Assembly: GCF_947500045.1 (NCBI RefSeq)
Contig: NZ_CANMQQ010000004.1
Location: forward strand, 1 to 64,000
Direction: 5' to 3'
DNA from: an uncultured Ruegeria sp.
Lineage (GTDB): Bacteria; Pseudomonadota; Alphaproteobacteria; Rhodobacterales; Rhodobacteraceae
Length of the DNA: 64,000 nt
Positions 47,132-55,207 of this stretch are shown here, piece by piece. Within the stretch, counting starts at the first letter, position 1, and each line of letters starts with the position of its first letter. Made by a program: the position numbers and the translations under genes. The notes beneath the pieces were generated by a model. The model was not told the origin of the DNA. It ran no database searches and worked only from the letters and a program-made list of their open reading frames with translations.

Positions 47132-47317
47132 ATGACCTATCAGGCGAGAAGCCGAGCCCCTATTGGAACAACTGCACGCACAGGGCAACGATGTCCTGAA
47201 AGCGGCGTATGGAAGGTAGTAGGTTCTCCTTCCACTACAGCACCAATCGCCAAGAGCAACGTCATGCCACCGTACGCTGGCAAAGCCGTTACTTGGAAGC
47301 TGATCCAACACGCGTAG
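47132..47317 (+). CDS. Small conserved-type protein (CPESGVW / MPPYxGK motif)
   Basis: A 61-residue protein with TGQRCPESGVWKVVGSPSTTAPIAKSNVMPPYAGKAVTWKL (motifs CPESGxW and MPPYxGKxxTW, residues about 18-57). Similar small proteins with these motifs occur widely near toxins and surface proteins; function is unknown to me. ATG at 47132 has GGAGA in front. It is followed by a clear terminator, which supports a real transcript. Confidence 0.6.
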   Translation: MTYQARSRAPIGTTARTGQRCPESGVWKVVGSPSTTAPIAKSNVMPPYAGKAVTWKLIQHA

Positions 47318-47323
47318 CGTCAG

Positions 47324-47350
47324 AAGGGCCGGTATTGCACCGGCCCTTTT
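47324..47350 (+). terminator. Rho-independent terminator
   Basis: AAGGGCCGGT (47324-47333) pairs with ACCGGCCCTT (47339-47348) around a 5-base loop and runs into a T-rich tail (TTTTCGATTTCTT). It closes the small gene upstream. Confidence 0.85.
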
Positions 47351-47376
47351 CGATTTCTTAACCGCGAGCCACATTC

Positions 47377-47559
47377 ATGCCATATGTAAACTCAAGCGCA
47401 ATAAGACAAATCGAGTGGAGCGGCGGTACACTTTCTATTTGGTTCCGAGAAAGCGGTAGATACGACTATTTTGGTGTCCCTGAACACGTCTACGATGCGT
47501 TTCTGTCTGCACGTTCTAAGGGACAGTTTTATAACGACCATATCAAAGATCGATATTAG
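47377..47559 (+). CDS. KTSC domain protein
   Basis: A 60-residue single-domain KTSC protein: SSAIRQIEWSGGTLSIWFRESGRYDYFGVPEHVYDAFLSARSKGQFYNDHI covers the whole domain (long strand-turn-helix, with YxYxxVPxxVY). The function of KTSC domains is poorly known; they occur fused to nucleases and lysyl-tRNA synthetases. It lies between a terminator and the REP pair. Confidence 0.85.
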   Translation: MPYVNSSAIRQIEWSGGTLSIWFRESGRYDYFGVPEHVYDAFLSARSKGQFYNDHIKDRY

Positions 47560-47563
47560 CAAG

Positions 47564-47692
47564 CGTAGGATGGGGTTTCACCCCATCTCTCGCTCAGCGA
47601 TCATACCCGCACACCCGCACTACCTGTTCCTGCGCACCAAACCACTTCCAAATTCCAACCTCTCAAATGATGGGGTGAAACCCCATCCTACG
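47564..47692. repeat. Inverted pair of REP palindromes (REPIN) downstream of the RAYT
   Basis: Two 24-base units, 47564-47587 and 47669-47692, are exact reverse complements. Each has the hairpin GATGGGGT-nnn-ACCCCATC with a CGTAG foot on the outer side. They are separated by 81 bases. The inner unit contains the RAYT stop codon (47690-47688). This is the classic arrangement of REP doublets served by a RAYT. Confidence 0.88.
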
Positions 47693-48236
47693 GCTCTCCG
47701 TACATGCCCTCGGTGACAACACCACTCCATTCCGGGTCAACCCGGCCCGCACGAATATCGCGATGGATTGACGAATACGCCCAATCGGTCGGATGCTCCA
47801 CCAACCCGTGCTTCACCGGATTCCCCCAACAATTCGCCATGTGATTGCGATAATCCGTTTCATCCCGAATGGCATGCTCCCAAAACCGGCGCTGCCATAT
47901 GCCGGCATCCCCTTTCGCGATTTTCGAATCCGTTCGTAGGGTGGGGTTCCACCCCACCGCTCCCGACGCCTTCGCCCTGAGCGTAAACCGCGCCTTTATC
48001 GCACCCCACCGTGTCGAATAATCCGCATCGCCCGGCGGCAAGGTCCAAATCGCGTGCAGATGGTCTGGCAGCACAACAAACGCATCGCACCAAAACGGCC
48101 GCTCCTTCTGCGTCACCGCAAAGGCCGCCCGCAAATGTGCCACCTCCTGTGTCAACAAACCCGACGACCGGTCAGTCAAAGACACGGTGAAAAAGAACTT
48201 GGCTCCGGGAATGCGGACACGCCGATAATTGCTCAT
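47688..48236 (-). CDS. REP-associated tyrosine transposase (RAYT), possibly inactive
   Basis: A 182-residue Y1 transposase-like protein. The HxH motif is DHLHAIW (His59, His61), followed by WQRRFWEHAIRDETDYR and NPVKHGLV. Family members carry the catalytic tyrosine just before the NPVKHG stretch (as in YCWxNPVKHG); here it is Asn135 (NCWGNPVKHG, codon AAT), one base from Tyr. A REP palindrome lies within codons about 92-101 (GAVGWNPTLR), and the stop codon lies in another REP. Probably derived from a domesticated transposase that spread the REPs; activity of this copy is doubtful. Confidence 0.85.
   Translation of the reverse strand: MSNYRRVRIPGAKFFFTVSLTDRSSGLLTQEVAHLRAAFAVTQKERPFWCDAFVVLPDHLHAIWTLPPGDADYSTRWGAIKARFTLRAKASGAVGWNPTLRTDSKIAKGDAGIWQRRFWEHAIRDETDYRNHMANCWGNPVKHGLVEHPTDWAYSSIHRDIRAGRVDPEWSGVVTEGMYGEP
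47935..47958. repeat. REP palindrome inside the RAYT coding sequence
   Basis: The 24-base unit has the CGTAG foot and the hairpin GGTGGGGT-TCC-ACCCCACC, a compensated variant (A to G, T to C in the stem) of the flanking units. Read on the minus strand it encodes GAVGWNPTLRT in frame, so it is both repeat and protein sequence. Confidence 0.88.
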
Positions 48237-48563
48237 GCCGCGACTTGATCACAAGCGCGGTTAACAGGTTCTGAATCCCGATTGTGTGCTCAGATGGCAA
48301 TAACCACATCATATAGAAAGCGCTTAAATCGATAACCAAACCCATCGGCGGATTCTTGTACAAGTCGGACAATTGCCCCTCAAACCCTTGTACAAGCCGT
48401 ACAAAATCCCTTGTCACACGCGTTTCTGGGTGCCATATCAAAGGTGCTTACGTTTTTCTATTTCGACCCACTGTCTCCGTTTCCGGCGCTCAGTCTATCG
48501 ATACAGACAACGACGCCGGGCTGCCGCAACTCCGTGGGCAGCACATACACAGGAGACACGGAT
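48237..48563. other. Non-coding stretch upstream of the cold-shock gene
   Basis: No gene is supported. The last hundred bases probably form the long 5' leader usual for cspA-type mRNAs, which folds differently in the cold, and the distal part the RAYT promoter. No specific motif could be fixed. Confidence 0.5.
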
Positions 48564-48770
48564 ATGCCTGCAGGCACCGTAAAATGGTTCAACACCACCA
48601 AAGGCTTCGGCTTTATCGCACCTGAAGAAGGCGGCAAAGACGTCTTCGTACACATCTCGGCTGTCGAGCGTTCGGGCCTCACCGGTCTGGCCGACAACCA
48701 GAAAGTCACGTACGAGCTGCGCGCTGGTCGTGACGGCCGCGAGAGCGCCGACGACATCCAGCTGGCCTAA
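48564..48770 (+). CDS. Cold-shock protein (CspA family)
   Basis: A 68-residue single cold-shock domain, an RNA/DNA chaperone that melts mRNA structure. RNP1 is KGFGFIAPE and RNP2 VFVHISAV; the C-terminal ADDIQLA is typical. The ATG at 48564 follows AGGAGA; a longer frame upstream is the leader. It is closed by a terminator eight bases after the stop. Confidence 0.95.
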   Translation: MPAGTVKWFNTTKGFGFIAPEEGGKDVFVHISAVERSGLTGLADNQKVTYELRAGRDGRESADDIQLA

Positions 48771-48778
48771 GCTGTTCA

Positions 48779-48803
48779 AAGGGCGGAGTTTTTCTCCGCC
48801 CTT
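48779..48803 (+). terminator. Terminator of the cold-shock gene
   Basis: AAGGGCGGAG (48779-48788) pairs with CTCCGCCCTT (48794-48803) around TTTTT. The tail after the stem (CCCTTGTC) is only modestly T-rich. Confidence 0.75.
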
Positions 48804-48949
48804 CCCTTGTCTCCCAGAACAATCTCTCGTTGACGGTGTGGCATAGGGAATACATCACAATCGGGTTATCTCTCCCCGGTGATTGACCAAATCGGCTATC
48901 ATTTCGAAACTAGCGTAATGATTTCTTTGGTCATTTGAGGGAAACCACC

Positions 48950-49504
48950 ATGTTCACACGCCGCGTATTTCTGGCCGGCACTGCTGCCAGCCTGCTGCCG
49001 GGCGTCGCCAGCGCCAAGAAAGCGGTCGAGTATGATCCCACGCCGCAATTCGTACGGGTCAAAAAGCAATTCCAACCGGGTCAATTGCTGGTCGTCCCCC
49101 GCTCATTCTATCTCTACTACATCACGGAACCTCGCAAAGCAGTTCGCTACGGGTGCGGGGTCGGCAAAGCAGGGCTGGAGTTTACCGGCACGGCTACGGT
49201 CGACGTCAAGAAGGAATGGCCCACCTGGCGACCAACCGACGAGATGATCGAGCGCGATCCAGTCGCCTATGGCCGGTTCAAGGATAACGATTATGTTCAA
49301 CCCGGCGGGAGCGATAACCCATTGGGCGCGCGCGCGTTGTATTTGTTCCAGAACGGGGTCGACACCTATTTCCGAATCCATGGCACCACACAGCCACAGA
49401 CCATCGGTCGTGCGGCCTCAAACGGCTGTATCCGGATGCTGAATGAGCATGTGATTGATCTATACAATCGGGTGCCAATCGGAACGGTAGTCACAGTGGT
49501 CTAA
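48950..49504 (+). CDS. L,D-transpeptidase (YkuD family)
   Basis: Periplasmic enzyme making or anchoring 3-3 peptidoglycan cross-links. The 184-residue protein has a twin-arginine-like signal (TRRVFLAGTAASLLPG) and the YkuD active-site pair HGTTQPQTIGRAASNGCIRM (catalytic His, and Cys in SNGCIRM). ATG at 48950 follows GAGGGAAA; a TTG five codons earlier is unlikely. The stop overlaps the convergent SRAP gene by four bases. Confidence 0.9.
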   Translation: MFTRRVFLAGTAASLLPGVASAKKAVEYDPTPQFVRVKKQFQPGQLLVVPRSFYLYYITEPRKAVRYGCGVGKAGLEFTGTATVDVKKEWPTWRPTDEMIERDPVAYGRFKDNDYVQPGGSDNPLGARALYLFQNGVDTYFRIHGTTQPQTIGRAASNGCIRMLNEHVIDLYNRVPIGTVVTVV

Positions 49505-50115
49505 GCCGCCGACCAATCCACATCATCTGCTTCTTCAATCCTGAGCCGACCTTCGGGCCAAGGGCGCGTCAGGCCCTGTGCCTCATCCTCGGACCCATGC
49601 AACCAGCATTGCACATCCTTCGCCTCCAGCAGCACGCCCATGCGATGATGGATCGGCTCTACATCGGCATTTGGCTCGCAGGTCACAGCCGCAACCTGAT
49701 CCACGCGTTGCCCGCCTGGGGCTTCCCAGGTGACCGTGATCGCAGCAAATAATAGCGGTGCGTCATCCTTGGCGGCGATCCGCCATGCCGTTTTACGCCG
49801 TTTCTCTCCGGTCCATTCGTACCAGCCATCAACCGGAATGATTGCGCGCCCGACCCCCTCGAATGCACTTTTGTCAAACACCGTTTCCGAGCGGGCGTTG
49901 ATGATAGTCTCCATCACCGGACGTCCGCGCGCATTGACCCTGCCGACCGGGATCATCCCCCATCGCATCGTCGTCAACCCCTCACCGGTCAGTACGATCA
50001 CATCCTGACCCGGTTGAATGTTCCTGCGTGCTGGTTGAGGTGCCAGGTTGTTTTCCACATTCAGGAACTGAGCGATCTCGCCAACTGGACGTGTAAGAAA
50101 AAACCGGCCCGGCAT
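49501..50115 (-). CDS. SRAP/HMCES-family protein lacking the usual Cys2
   Basis: Resembles YedK/HMCES (SOS response-associated peptidase), which covalently traps abasic sites in single-stranded DNA via the N-terminal cysteine after Met removal. This 204-residue protein begins MPGRFFLTRP, with Pro where MCGR normally gives Cys2. Other core residues are kept: NARSETV, IPVDGWYEW (Glu) and PIHHRMGVLL (His). The start is clear (GGAGG upstream; no in-frame alternative). It may still bind DNA but should not form the usual thiazolidine link. Confidence 0.85.
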   Translation of the reverse strand: MPGRFFLTRPVGEIAQFLNVENNLAPQPARRNIQPGQDVIVLTGEGLTTMRWGMIPVGRVNARGRPVMETIINARSETVFDKSAFEGVGRAIIPVDGWYEWTGEKRRKTAWRIAAKDDAPLLFAAITVTWEAPGGQRVDQVAAVTCEPNADVEPIHHRMGVLLEAKDVQCWLHGSEDEAQGLTRPWPEGRLRIEEADDVDWSAA

Positions 50116-50124
50116 AGCGTCCTC

Positions 50125-50772
50125 CTAATCGGCGACCCGTTCAGCAAGCGCCACAACAGAAGGCCCCAAATGGGCAACGATCATCGCAACGCCTTGGGCA
50201 TTCGGATGGATGCCATCAGATTGCATGAACTGGCGCGCGGCGTCTGGATCACCTTCGGCTGTGAGCCCGTCAAAGAAGCTTTCTGCATAAAGCGCATCAT
50301 GCTGCTGGGCCAGTTCCGGATACATGGCATCGAAACGTTGTTTGTAATCAACTCCGTAATTACCGGGCGCCTGCATTCCGATTATGAGCACCTCGACACC
50401 TGCGGTTTCTGCGGCAACCAGTATTGCCTCAAGGTTGGAGCGGGACACACTCGGGTCGATCCCGCGCAACATATCATTGCCCCCAAGGGCCACAATCATG
50501 CCGTCAACCTCAGGTGTCAGCGTCCAATCAACGCGCGCCGCGCCCCCTGCGGTCGTATCCCCGGACACGCCTGCGTTGATCAGTTGGATATCCACCCCAT
50601 CATCCTGCAGCCAGCGCTGCAATTGCGGCACAAACCCATCCTGCTCTGGTAACCCGTATCCTTGGGTCAGAGAGTCTCCGAGCGCAGCAATCACCACGGG
50701 CTGGGCCATCGCTGCAAATCCGCAACAGATGAACACACCTGACATCAAAACCTTGCGCAGTTTCTGTTTCAC
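50125..50772 (-). CDS. Arylesterase/lysophospholipase L1-like SGNH hydrolase (TesA-type)
   Basis: Secreted esterase of 215 residues. Signal peptide KQKLRKVLMSGVFICCGFAA; block I GDSLTQGYG (Ser nucleophile), block III GGNDMLRG (Gly, Asn) and block V DGIHPNAQG (Asp, His). The GTG at 50772 is chosen since it gives a proper basic n-region and a GGGA site. Divergent from the ybbA-like ABC ATPase gene, an arrangement widely conserved as tesA-ybbA-ybbP. Confidence 0.85.
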   Translation of the reverse strand: MKQKLRKVLMSGVFICCGFAAMAQPVVIAALGDSLTQGYGLPEQDGFVPQLQRWLQDDGVDIQLINAGVSGDTTAGGAARVDWTLTPEVDGMIVALGGNDMLRGIDPSVSRSNLEAILVAAETAGVEVLIIGMQAPGNYGVDYKQRFDAMYPELAQQHDALYAESFFDGLTAEGDPDAARQFMQSDGIHPNAQGVAMIVAHLGPSVVALAERVAD

Positions 50773-50814
50773 GCCATATCCCAATGGACCGTACCCCTTT
50801 TAATGGCCTGATTG

Positions 50815-51510
50815 ATGACGATACCCGTTCTCACCCTCCAAGATGCCGCATTATCGCTGGATGGCAATGCCGGAAGGGTCGATATCCTGCACGACATCTC
50901 TCTGACCGTGAACCAGGGTGAAACTTTGGGGCTGGTCGGTCCTTCCGGCTCGGGGAAATCCTCACTGCTAATGCTGATGGGCGGGTTGGAACAGGCCACC
51001 GGTGGCCGCGTTACAGCATTGGGCCATGATCTGACGGAAATGGGCGAGGATGCGCTAGCGAGATTCCGACGAGATGCCATGGGTGTGGTGTTTCAGAACT
51101 TCCACCTGATCCCGACGATGACCGCGCTTGAGAACGTGGCCACCCCACTGGAACTTGCGGGGCACAAAGATGCTTTCAAGCGTGCCGAGGCCGAGCTAGA
51201 GGCGGTGGGACTGTCTCACCGAAGTGATCACTACCCGGCGCAGTTGTCAGGTGGCGAGCAGCAGCGAGTGGCACTGGCGCGCGCTTCGGCCCCGCGCCCG
51301 CAGATTTTGCTGGCTGACGAACCCACAGGCAATCTGGATGAAGCCAACGGATCGGCGATCATTGATCTGTTGTTCGGCCTACGCGACAGGCACGGCGCCA
51401 CTCTGGTTCTGGTCACACACAGCCATACGCTGGCGCAGAAATGCGACCGTGTTGTCCGCTTGCGGGACGGCCGTATCGCTGAGGAGTCTCAGCGCGAGGC
51501 CGCCGAATGA
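50815..51510 (+). CDS. ABC transporter ATP-binding protein (YbbA/LolD-like)
   Basis: A 231-residue ATPase of the MacB/LolD group: Walker A GPSGSGKSSLLML, signature LSGGEQQRVALARA, Walker B ILLADEPTGNLDE. ATG at 50815. It overlaps the permease gene by four bases, forming a two-gene exporter or mechanotransmission unit. Role in lipid/lipoprotein or small-molecule extrusion is inferred. Confidence 0.9.
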   Translation: MTIPVLTLQDAALSLDGNAGRVDILHDISLTVNQGETLGLVGPSGSGKSSLLMLMGGLEQATGGRVTALGHDLTEMGEDALARFRRDAMGVVFQNFHLIPTMTALENVATPLELAGHKDAFKRAEAELEAVGLSHRSDHYPAQLSGGEQQRVALARASAPRPQILLADEPTGNLDEANGSAIIDLLFGLRDRHGATLVLVTHSHTLAQKCDRVVRLRDGRIAEESQREAAE

Positions 51511-54035
51511 GCCTGCATCTGGCCGGACGGCTGGCGCGGCGCGAGCTGCGTGGTGGGTTACGCGGGTTTCGGGTATTTCTGGCTTGTCTGGCCTTGGGCG
51601 TTGCGGCGATTGCAGCAGTCGGCATGGTTCGCCAAGCAATCCAGACCGGCTTGCAGCAAGAGGGTGCATCGCTTCTAGGCGGGGATGCGCAGCTGGAATT
51701 CACTTATCGCTTCGCCAACGATCAGGAGCGCGCGTGGATGGAAGGAACCGCGCAGGCAGTGTCCGAAGTTGTCGACTTCCGGTCCATGGCCGTAACGGGC
51801 AACGATGCGGGCACGCAACGCGCGCTGACCCAGGTTAAGGCTGTGGATGACGCTTACCCGCTGTTAGGTTCGGCGACACTGAAACCAACGCTGTCTCTGA
51901 CCGATGCATTTGCAGGCGCCGATGGACTACCCGGCGCGGTTATGGCCCCCTCTCTGATTGACCGTTTGAACCTTACGGTTGGGGACCAGTTTGACCTTGG
52001 CACCCAGAGATTTGTTCTTATGGCCGCCTTATCGCATGAACCGGATGGTGCGGCAGATGGGTTCTCGCTGGGACCGCGCACATTGGTTCGAACAGAAGAT
52101 CTGAAGTCGTCGGGCCTATTGGCTCCGGGCACTCTATTTTCCACCAAATACAGGTTGGATCTGCCTCAGACTGCCGAGCTGGATGCACTGTCGTCCGAGG
52201 CGAGGCAGGCTTTTGAGGGAACCGGTATGCGCTGGACCGATGCCCGCAATGGTGCGCCGGGAATTTCTGAATTCGTTGGTCGCCTCGGCGCGTTTCTAGT
52301 GCTGGTTGGCCTATCTGGCTTGGCGGTAGGCGGGATCGGTGTATCTGCCGCCGTGCGCGCCTATCTTTCCCAAAAAACGGAAACGATTGCGACACTGCGG
52401 ACTTTGGGCGCGGATCGGGCCACGATCTTTCAGACCTATATGATCCAGATTGCCGTTCTGTCTGGCATCGGCATTATCATGGGGCTGACCCTGGGTGGGA
52501 TATTGCCGCTGCTGCTGGCCCCGGTAATCGAAACGCAATTGCCAATCCCCGCAGCGTTCTCGCTGTATCCGCAGCCATTGTTCGAGGCCGCACTTTATGG
52601 GGTTCTGACGGCGTTCCTGTTCACACTATGGCCTCTGGCCAGAACCGAAGAGGTGCGCGCGGCAACCTTGTTCCGGGATGCGCTGTCCTCAGCGCGCAGT
52701 TTCCCGCGCCTGATCTATGTCGTCGCAACAGCCGTGGGTCTTGCGGTGTTGATCGGATCTGCCGCATGGTTCAGCGGTTCTACCCGGTTGACGTTATGGA
52801 CCAGCACAGGACTGGCAGGGGCGCTTGCGCTGCTGGCACTTTCTGCATTCGCCGCACGCAAACTCGCCCGGGCAGGCACCCCTTGGGTGCGCGGGCATCC
52901 AGCCCTGCGATGGGCCTTGTCCGCCATATCTGACCCGCGCGAGGGCGCGGCTTCGGTGGTTCTGTCCCTTGGGCTCGGTCTTTCGGTTCTTGCAGCGGTA
53001 GGGCAGATCGACGGCACCCTACGCAATGCAATTTCGGGGAACCTGCCGGAAGTGGCACCCTCGTATTTCTTCGTGGATATCCAGAAGGACCAGATGCCGG
53101 GGTTCAGCGAGCGTCTTGATAACGACCCAGCCGTCACCCGGGTCGAAAGTGCGCCGATGCTGCGCGGGATCATTACCAAGATCAACGGGCAGCCTGCGCG
53201 CGATGTTGCAGGCGATCACTGGGTTCTGGATGGTGACCGCGGAGTGACCTATTCCGCCCAACCGCCGCAAAATGCACGCGTCACAGACGGAAATTGGTGG
53301 CCTGACGATTATGCAGGCACTCCTCAGGTCAGTTTTGCCGCCGAAGAGGCTGCAGAAATGGGTCTGCAACTGGGTGATGAACTGACGGTTAATATCCTTG
53401 GCCGCGACATTACGGCTGAACTGACCTCACTGCGCGAGGTTGATTTTTCCACCGCTGGAATGGGATTTGTCATGTCGATGAACCCATCTGCACTGGCGGG
53501 TGCCCCGCATAGCTTCATCGCGACCGTCTACGCAGAAGAGCAGGCAGAGGCCGCCATCCTGCGCGATCTTGCTGGGCAATATCCCAACATCACCGCTGTC
53601 CGCGTCCGCGATGCCATCGACCGGGTCTCTGGTTTGTTGGCAGGCTTGGCAGCCGCCACCTCATATGGCGCGGGCGTGTCCTTGCTGACCGGGTTTCTGG
53701 TTCTAATCGGTGCTGCAGCCGCAGGAGAGCCCGCGCGCAGATACGAGGCAGCAATCCTCAAAACTCTGGGCGCGAACCGAGGCCGAATTCTACGTAGCTT
53801 TGCCTTGCGTGCGGTCCTGTTGGGGGCCGCCGCCGGATGTGTCGCCCTGTTGACCGGCATTGTGGGCGGTTGGGCGGTTGCCACTTATATCTTCGATACA
53901 GAGTTCACGATCATCTGGCCATCCGCGTTAGGGATCGTTTTCGCAGGCATTGTCGTAACGCTGGGGGCGGGGATGCTCTTTGCCCTGCGCCCGCTCTCGG
54001 TACGCCCAGCCCGCATCCTGCGCGCAAGTGATTGA
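51507..54035 (+). CDS. ABC transporter permease (YbbP/FtsX-like)
   Basis: An 842-residue inner-membrane permease with FtsX-type topology. Hydrophobic segments lie near residue 20, in two groups at about 265-385 and 405-450, and in a C-terminal group after about 720, with large periplasmic domains. The motif KTETIATLRTLGADRATIF and the late ARRYEAAILKTLGANRGRIL are repeated coupling-helix regions that meet the ATPase. It is translated with the ATPase gene upstream. Confidence 0.88.
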   Translation: MSLHLAGRLARRELRGGLRGFRVFLACLALGVAAIAAVGMVRQAIQTGLQQEGASLLGGDAQLEFTYRFANDQERAWMEGTAQAVSEVVDFRSMAVTGNDAGTQRALTQVKAVDDAYPLLGSATLKPTLSLTDAFAGADGLPGAVMAPSLIDRLNLTVGDQFDLGTQRFVLMAALSHEPDGAADGFSLGPRTLVRTEDLKSSGLLAPGTLFSTKYRLDLPQTAELDALSSEARQAFEGTGMRWTDARNGAPGISEFVGRLGAFLVLVGLSGLAVGGIGVSAAVRAYLSQKTETIATLRTLGADRATIFQTYMIQIAVLSGIGIIMGLTLGGILPLLLAPVIETQLPIPAAFSLYPQPLFEAALYGVLTAFLFTLWPLARTEEVRAATLFRDALSSARSFPRLIYVVATAVGLAVLIGSAAWFSGSTRLTLWTSTGLAGALALLALSAFAARKLARAGTPWVRGHPALRWALSAISDPREGAASVVLSLGLGLSVLAAVGQIDGTLRNAISGNLPEVAPSYFFVDIQKDQMPGFSERLDNDPAVTRVESAPMLRGIITKINGQPARDVAGDHWVLDGDRGVTYSAQPPQNARVTDGNWWPDDYAGTPQVSFAAEEAAEMGLQLGDELTVNILGRDITAELTSLREVDFSTAGMGFVMSMNPSALAGAPHSFIATVYAEEQAEAAILRDLAGQYPNITAVRVRDAIDRVSGLLAGLAAATSYGAGVSLLTGFLVLIGAAAAGEPARRYEAAILKTLGANRGRILRSFALRAVLLGAAAGCVALLTGIVGGWAVATYIFDTEFTIIWPSALGIVFAGIVVTLGAGMLFALRPLSVRPARILRASD

Positions 54036-54037
54036 GT

Positions 54038-54484
54038 TCAGCGCACGCAGGCGACGGGCTGTAGTATCTTCAACAATTGATCGTTGTCACAAATCAACGC
54101 ATCGAGTGTGATTTCGTCCAGTGACGCATAAAATACCTCGGCCGCGTCTTGCAGCGCCAACCGCAAGCGGCAGGCATCAGTCAGCGGGCAGGTGTTATCG
54201 GCATCTGCGAAGCACTCGGCAATCGGTAAACCGCCTTCGACATGACGGAACACTGACCCGACTCGGATTTGGTCCGCTGAGCGAGCCAGCGTCATACCGC
54301 CATTGCGGCCACGTTGGGTGCTGAGATAGTCCAACTGGCTAAGTTGGTTGATCACCTGCGCCAGATGGTTCTCTGAAATATTGCAGACTTCGGCAATCTC
54401 GGCTTTCGTCACCAGCCGATCCTGATGTGCGGCGCAATACATCAGAACGCGCACAGCTATATTCGTCCGTTTGGTAATCCGCAT
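54038..54484 (-). CDS. Rrf2-family regulator, NsrR-like
   Basis: A 148-residue winged-helix repressor. The N-terminal DNA-binding part (MRITKRTNIAVRVLMYCAAH, NISENHLAQVINQLSQ) is followed by three cysteines in CFADADNTCPLTDAC, spaced like the iron-sulfur ligands of NsrR. It probably senses nitric oxide or iron-sulfur status. ATG at 54484 has GGGAGG in front. It is convergent with the permease gene, and an FNR-type site lies 57 bases upstream. Confidence 0.85.
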   Translation of the reverse strand: MRITKRTNIAVRVLMYCAAHQDRLVTKAEIAEVCNISENHLAQVINQLSQLDYLSTQRGRNGGMTLARSADQIRVGSVFRHVEGGLPIAECFADADNTCPLTDACRLRLALQDAAEVFYASLDEITLDALICDNDQLLKILQPVACVR

Positions 54485-54540
54485 AAGGGCCTCCCGAATC
54501 TCAAGATGAAGCCTTATTGCATGTCCCGTAAAAAGACTGT

Positions 54541-54554
54541 TTGACATACATCAA
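54541..54554. promoter_or_regulatory. FNR/FixK-type binding site
   Basis: TTGACATACATCAA fits the TTGA-N6-TCAA box for FNR/FnrL/DNR regulators. It lies between the divergent NsrR-like gene and the gamma-glutamylcyclotransferase gene, 56 bases before the former's start and 24 before the latter's. Oxygen- or NO-dependent control of the Rrf2 gene would make sense; single-site matches can be chance. Confidence 0.4.
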
Positions 54555-54578
54555 TCGTCAAAGAAGGACACGACCCGG

Positions 54579-55190
54579 ATGGCAGACCCCTATTTCTTCG
54601 GCTATGGCAGCCTCGTGAACCTGTCGACACACGACTTTCCCGACCCGCGTCCAGCACATCTGAAAGGCTGGCGACGGGCATGGCGGCATACCGATTTGCG
54701 CCCGGTCGCGTTTCTGACGGCGATCCCGGATCCTGCGTCAGAGATCGATGGAATGATCGCCCATGTGCCTAATGATGATTGGGCTGCGCTGGATGAACGG
54801 GAATGGGCTTATGATCGTGTGCCCGCCACCCAATCGGTAACACATACCTTGACGCAAGCGGCGGAAATCGCCGTCTATGCCGTTCCGCACGACCGACATA
54901 CCGCGCCCAGCAATCACCATCCGCTGCTTCTGAGTTACATTGATGTTGTCGTGCAGGGTTATCTGAGGGCATTTGGACAGGACGGTGCCGATCGGTTTTT
55001 TGCGACAACCGATGGATGGGACGCCCCGATTTTGAATGATCGTGCCGAGCCGCGATATCCCCGGCATCAGCAATTAAAACAGCTGGAAACCGAGTTTGTA
55101 GACGACCGCCTGCAACGTGTTTCTGCGCAAGTTTTGCAACCCGGAGAACGAAGAAAGGCAGGCGATTTGCCTGCCTCCTTCGTCTTCTAA
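54579..55190 (+). CDS. Gamma-glutamylcyclotransferase-family protein
   Basis: A 203-residue protein with the GGCT/AIG2-like start FFGYGSLVN (residues 6-14) that forms the substrate loop, and DDWAALDEREWAYDRV with an acidic catalytic-like Glu. Family enzymes release 5-oxoproline from gamma-glutamyl compounds; this would feed the PxpABC enzyme encoded at 0.4-2.9 kb, though the genes are far apart. Its last codons lie in a terminator hairpin. Confidence 0.75.
   Translation: MADPYFFGYGSLVNLSTHDFPDPRPAHLKGWRRAWRHTDLRPVAFLTAIPDPASEIDGMIAHVPNDDWAALDEREWAYDRVPATQSVTHTLTQAAEIAVYAVPHDRHTAPSNHHPLLLSYIDVVVQGYLRAFGQDGADRFFATTDGWDAPILNDRAEPRYPRHQQLKQLETEFVDDRLQRVSAQVLQPGERRKAGDLPASFVF
55148..55183. terminator. 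Bidirectional terminator overlapping the cyclotransferase 3' end
   Basis: AGGCAGGC (55156-55163) pairs with GCCTGCCT (55169-55176), extended by ACGAAG/CTTCGT (55148-55153, 55178-55183) past a small bulge. T-rich ends follow on both strands. It stands between convergent genes and is partly coding (residues AGDLPA). Confidence 0.6.
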
Positions 55191-55207
55191 AGCTCTGACG
55201 CGCTACG

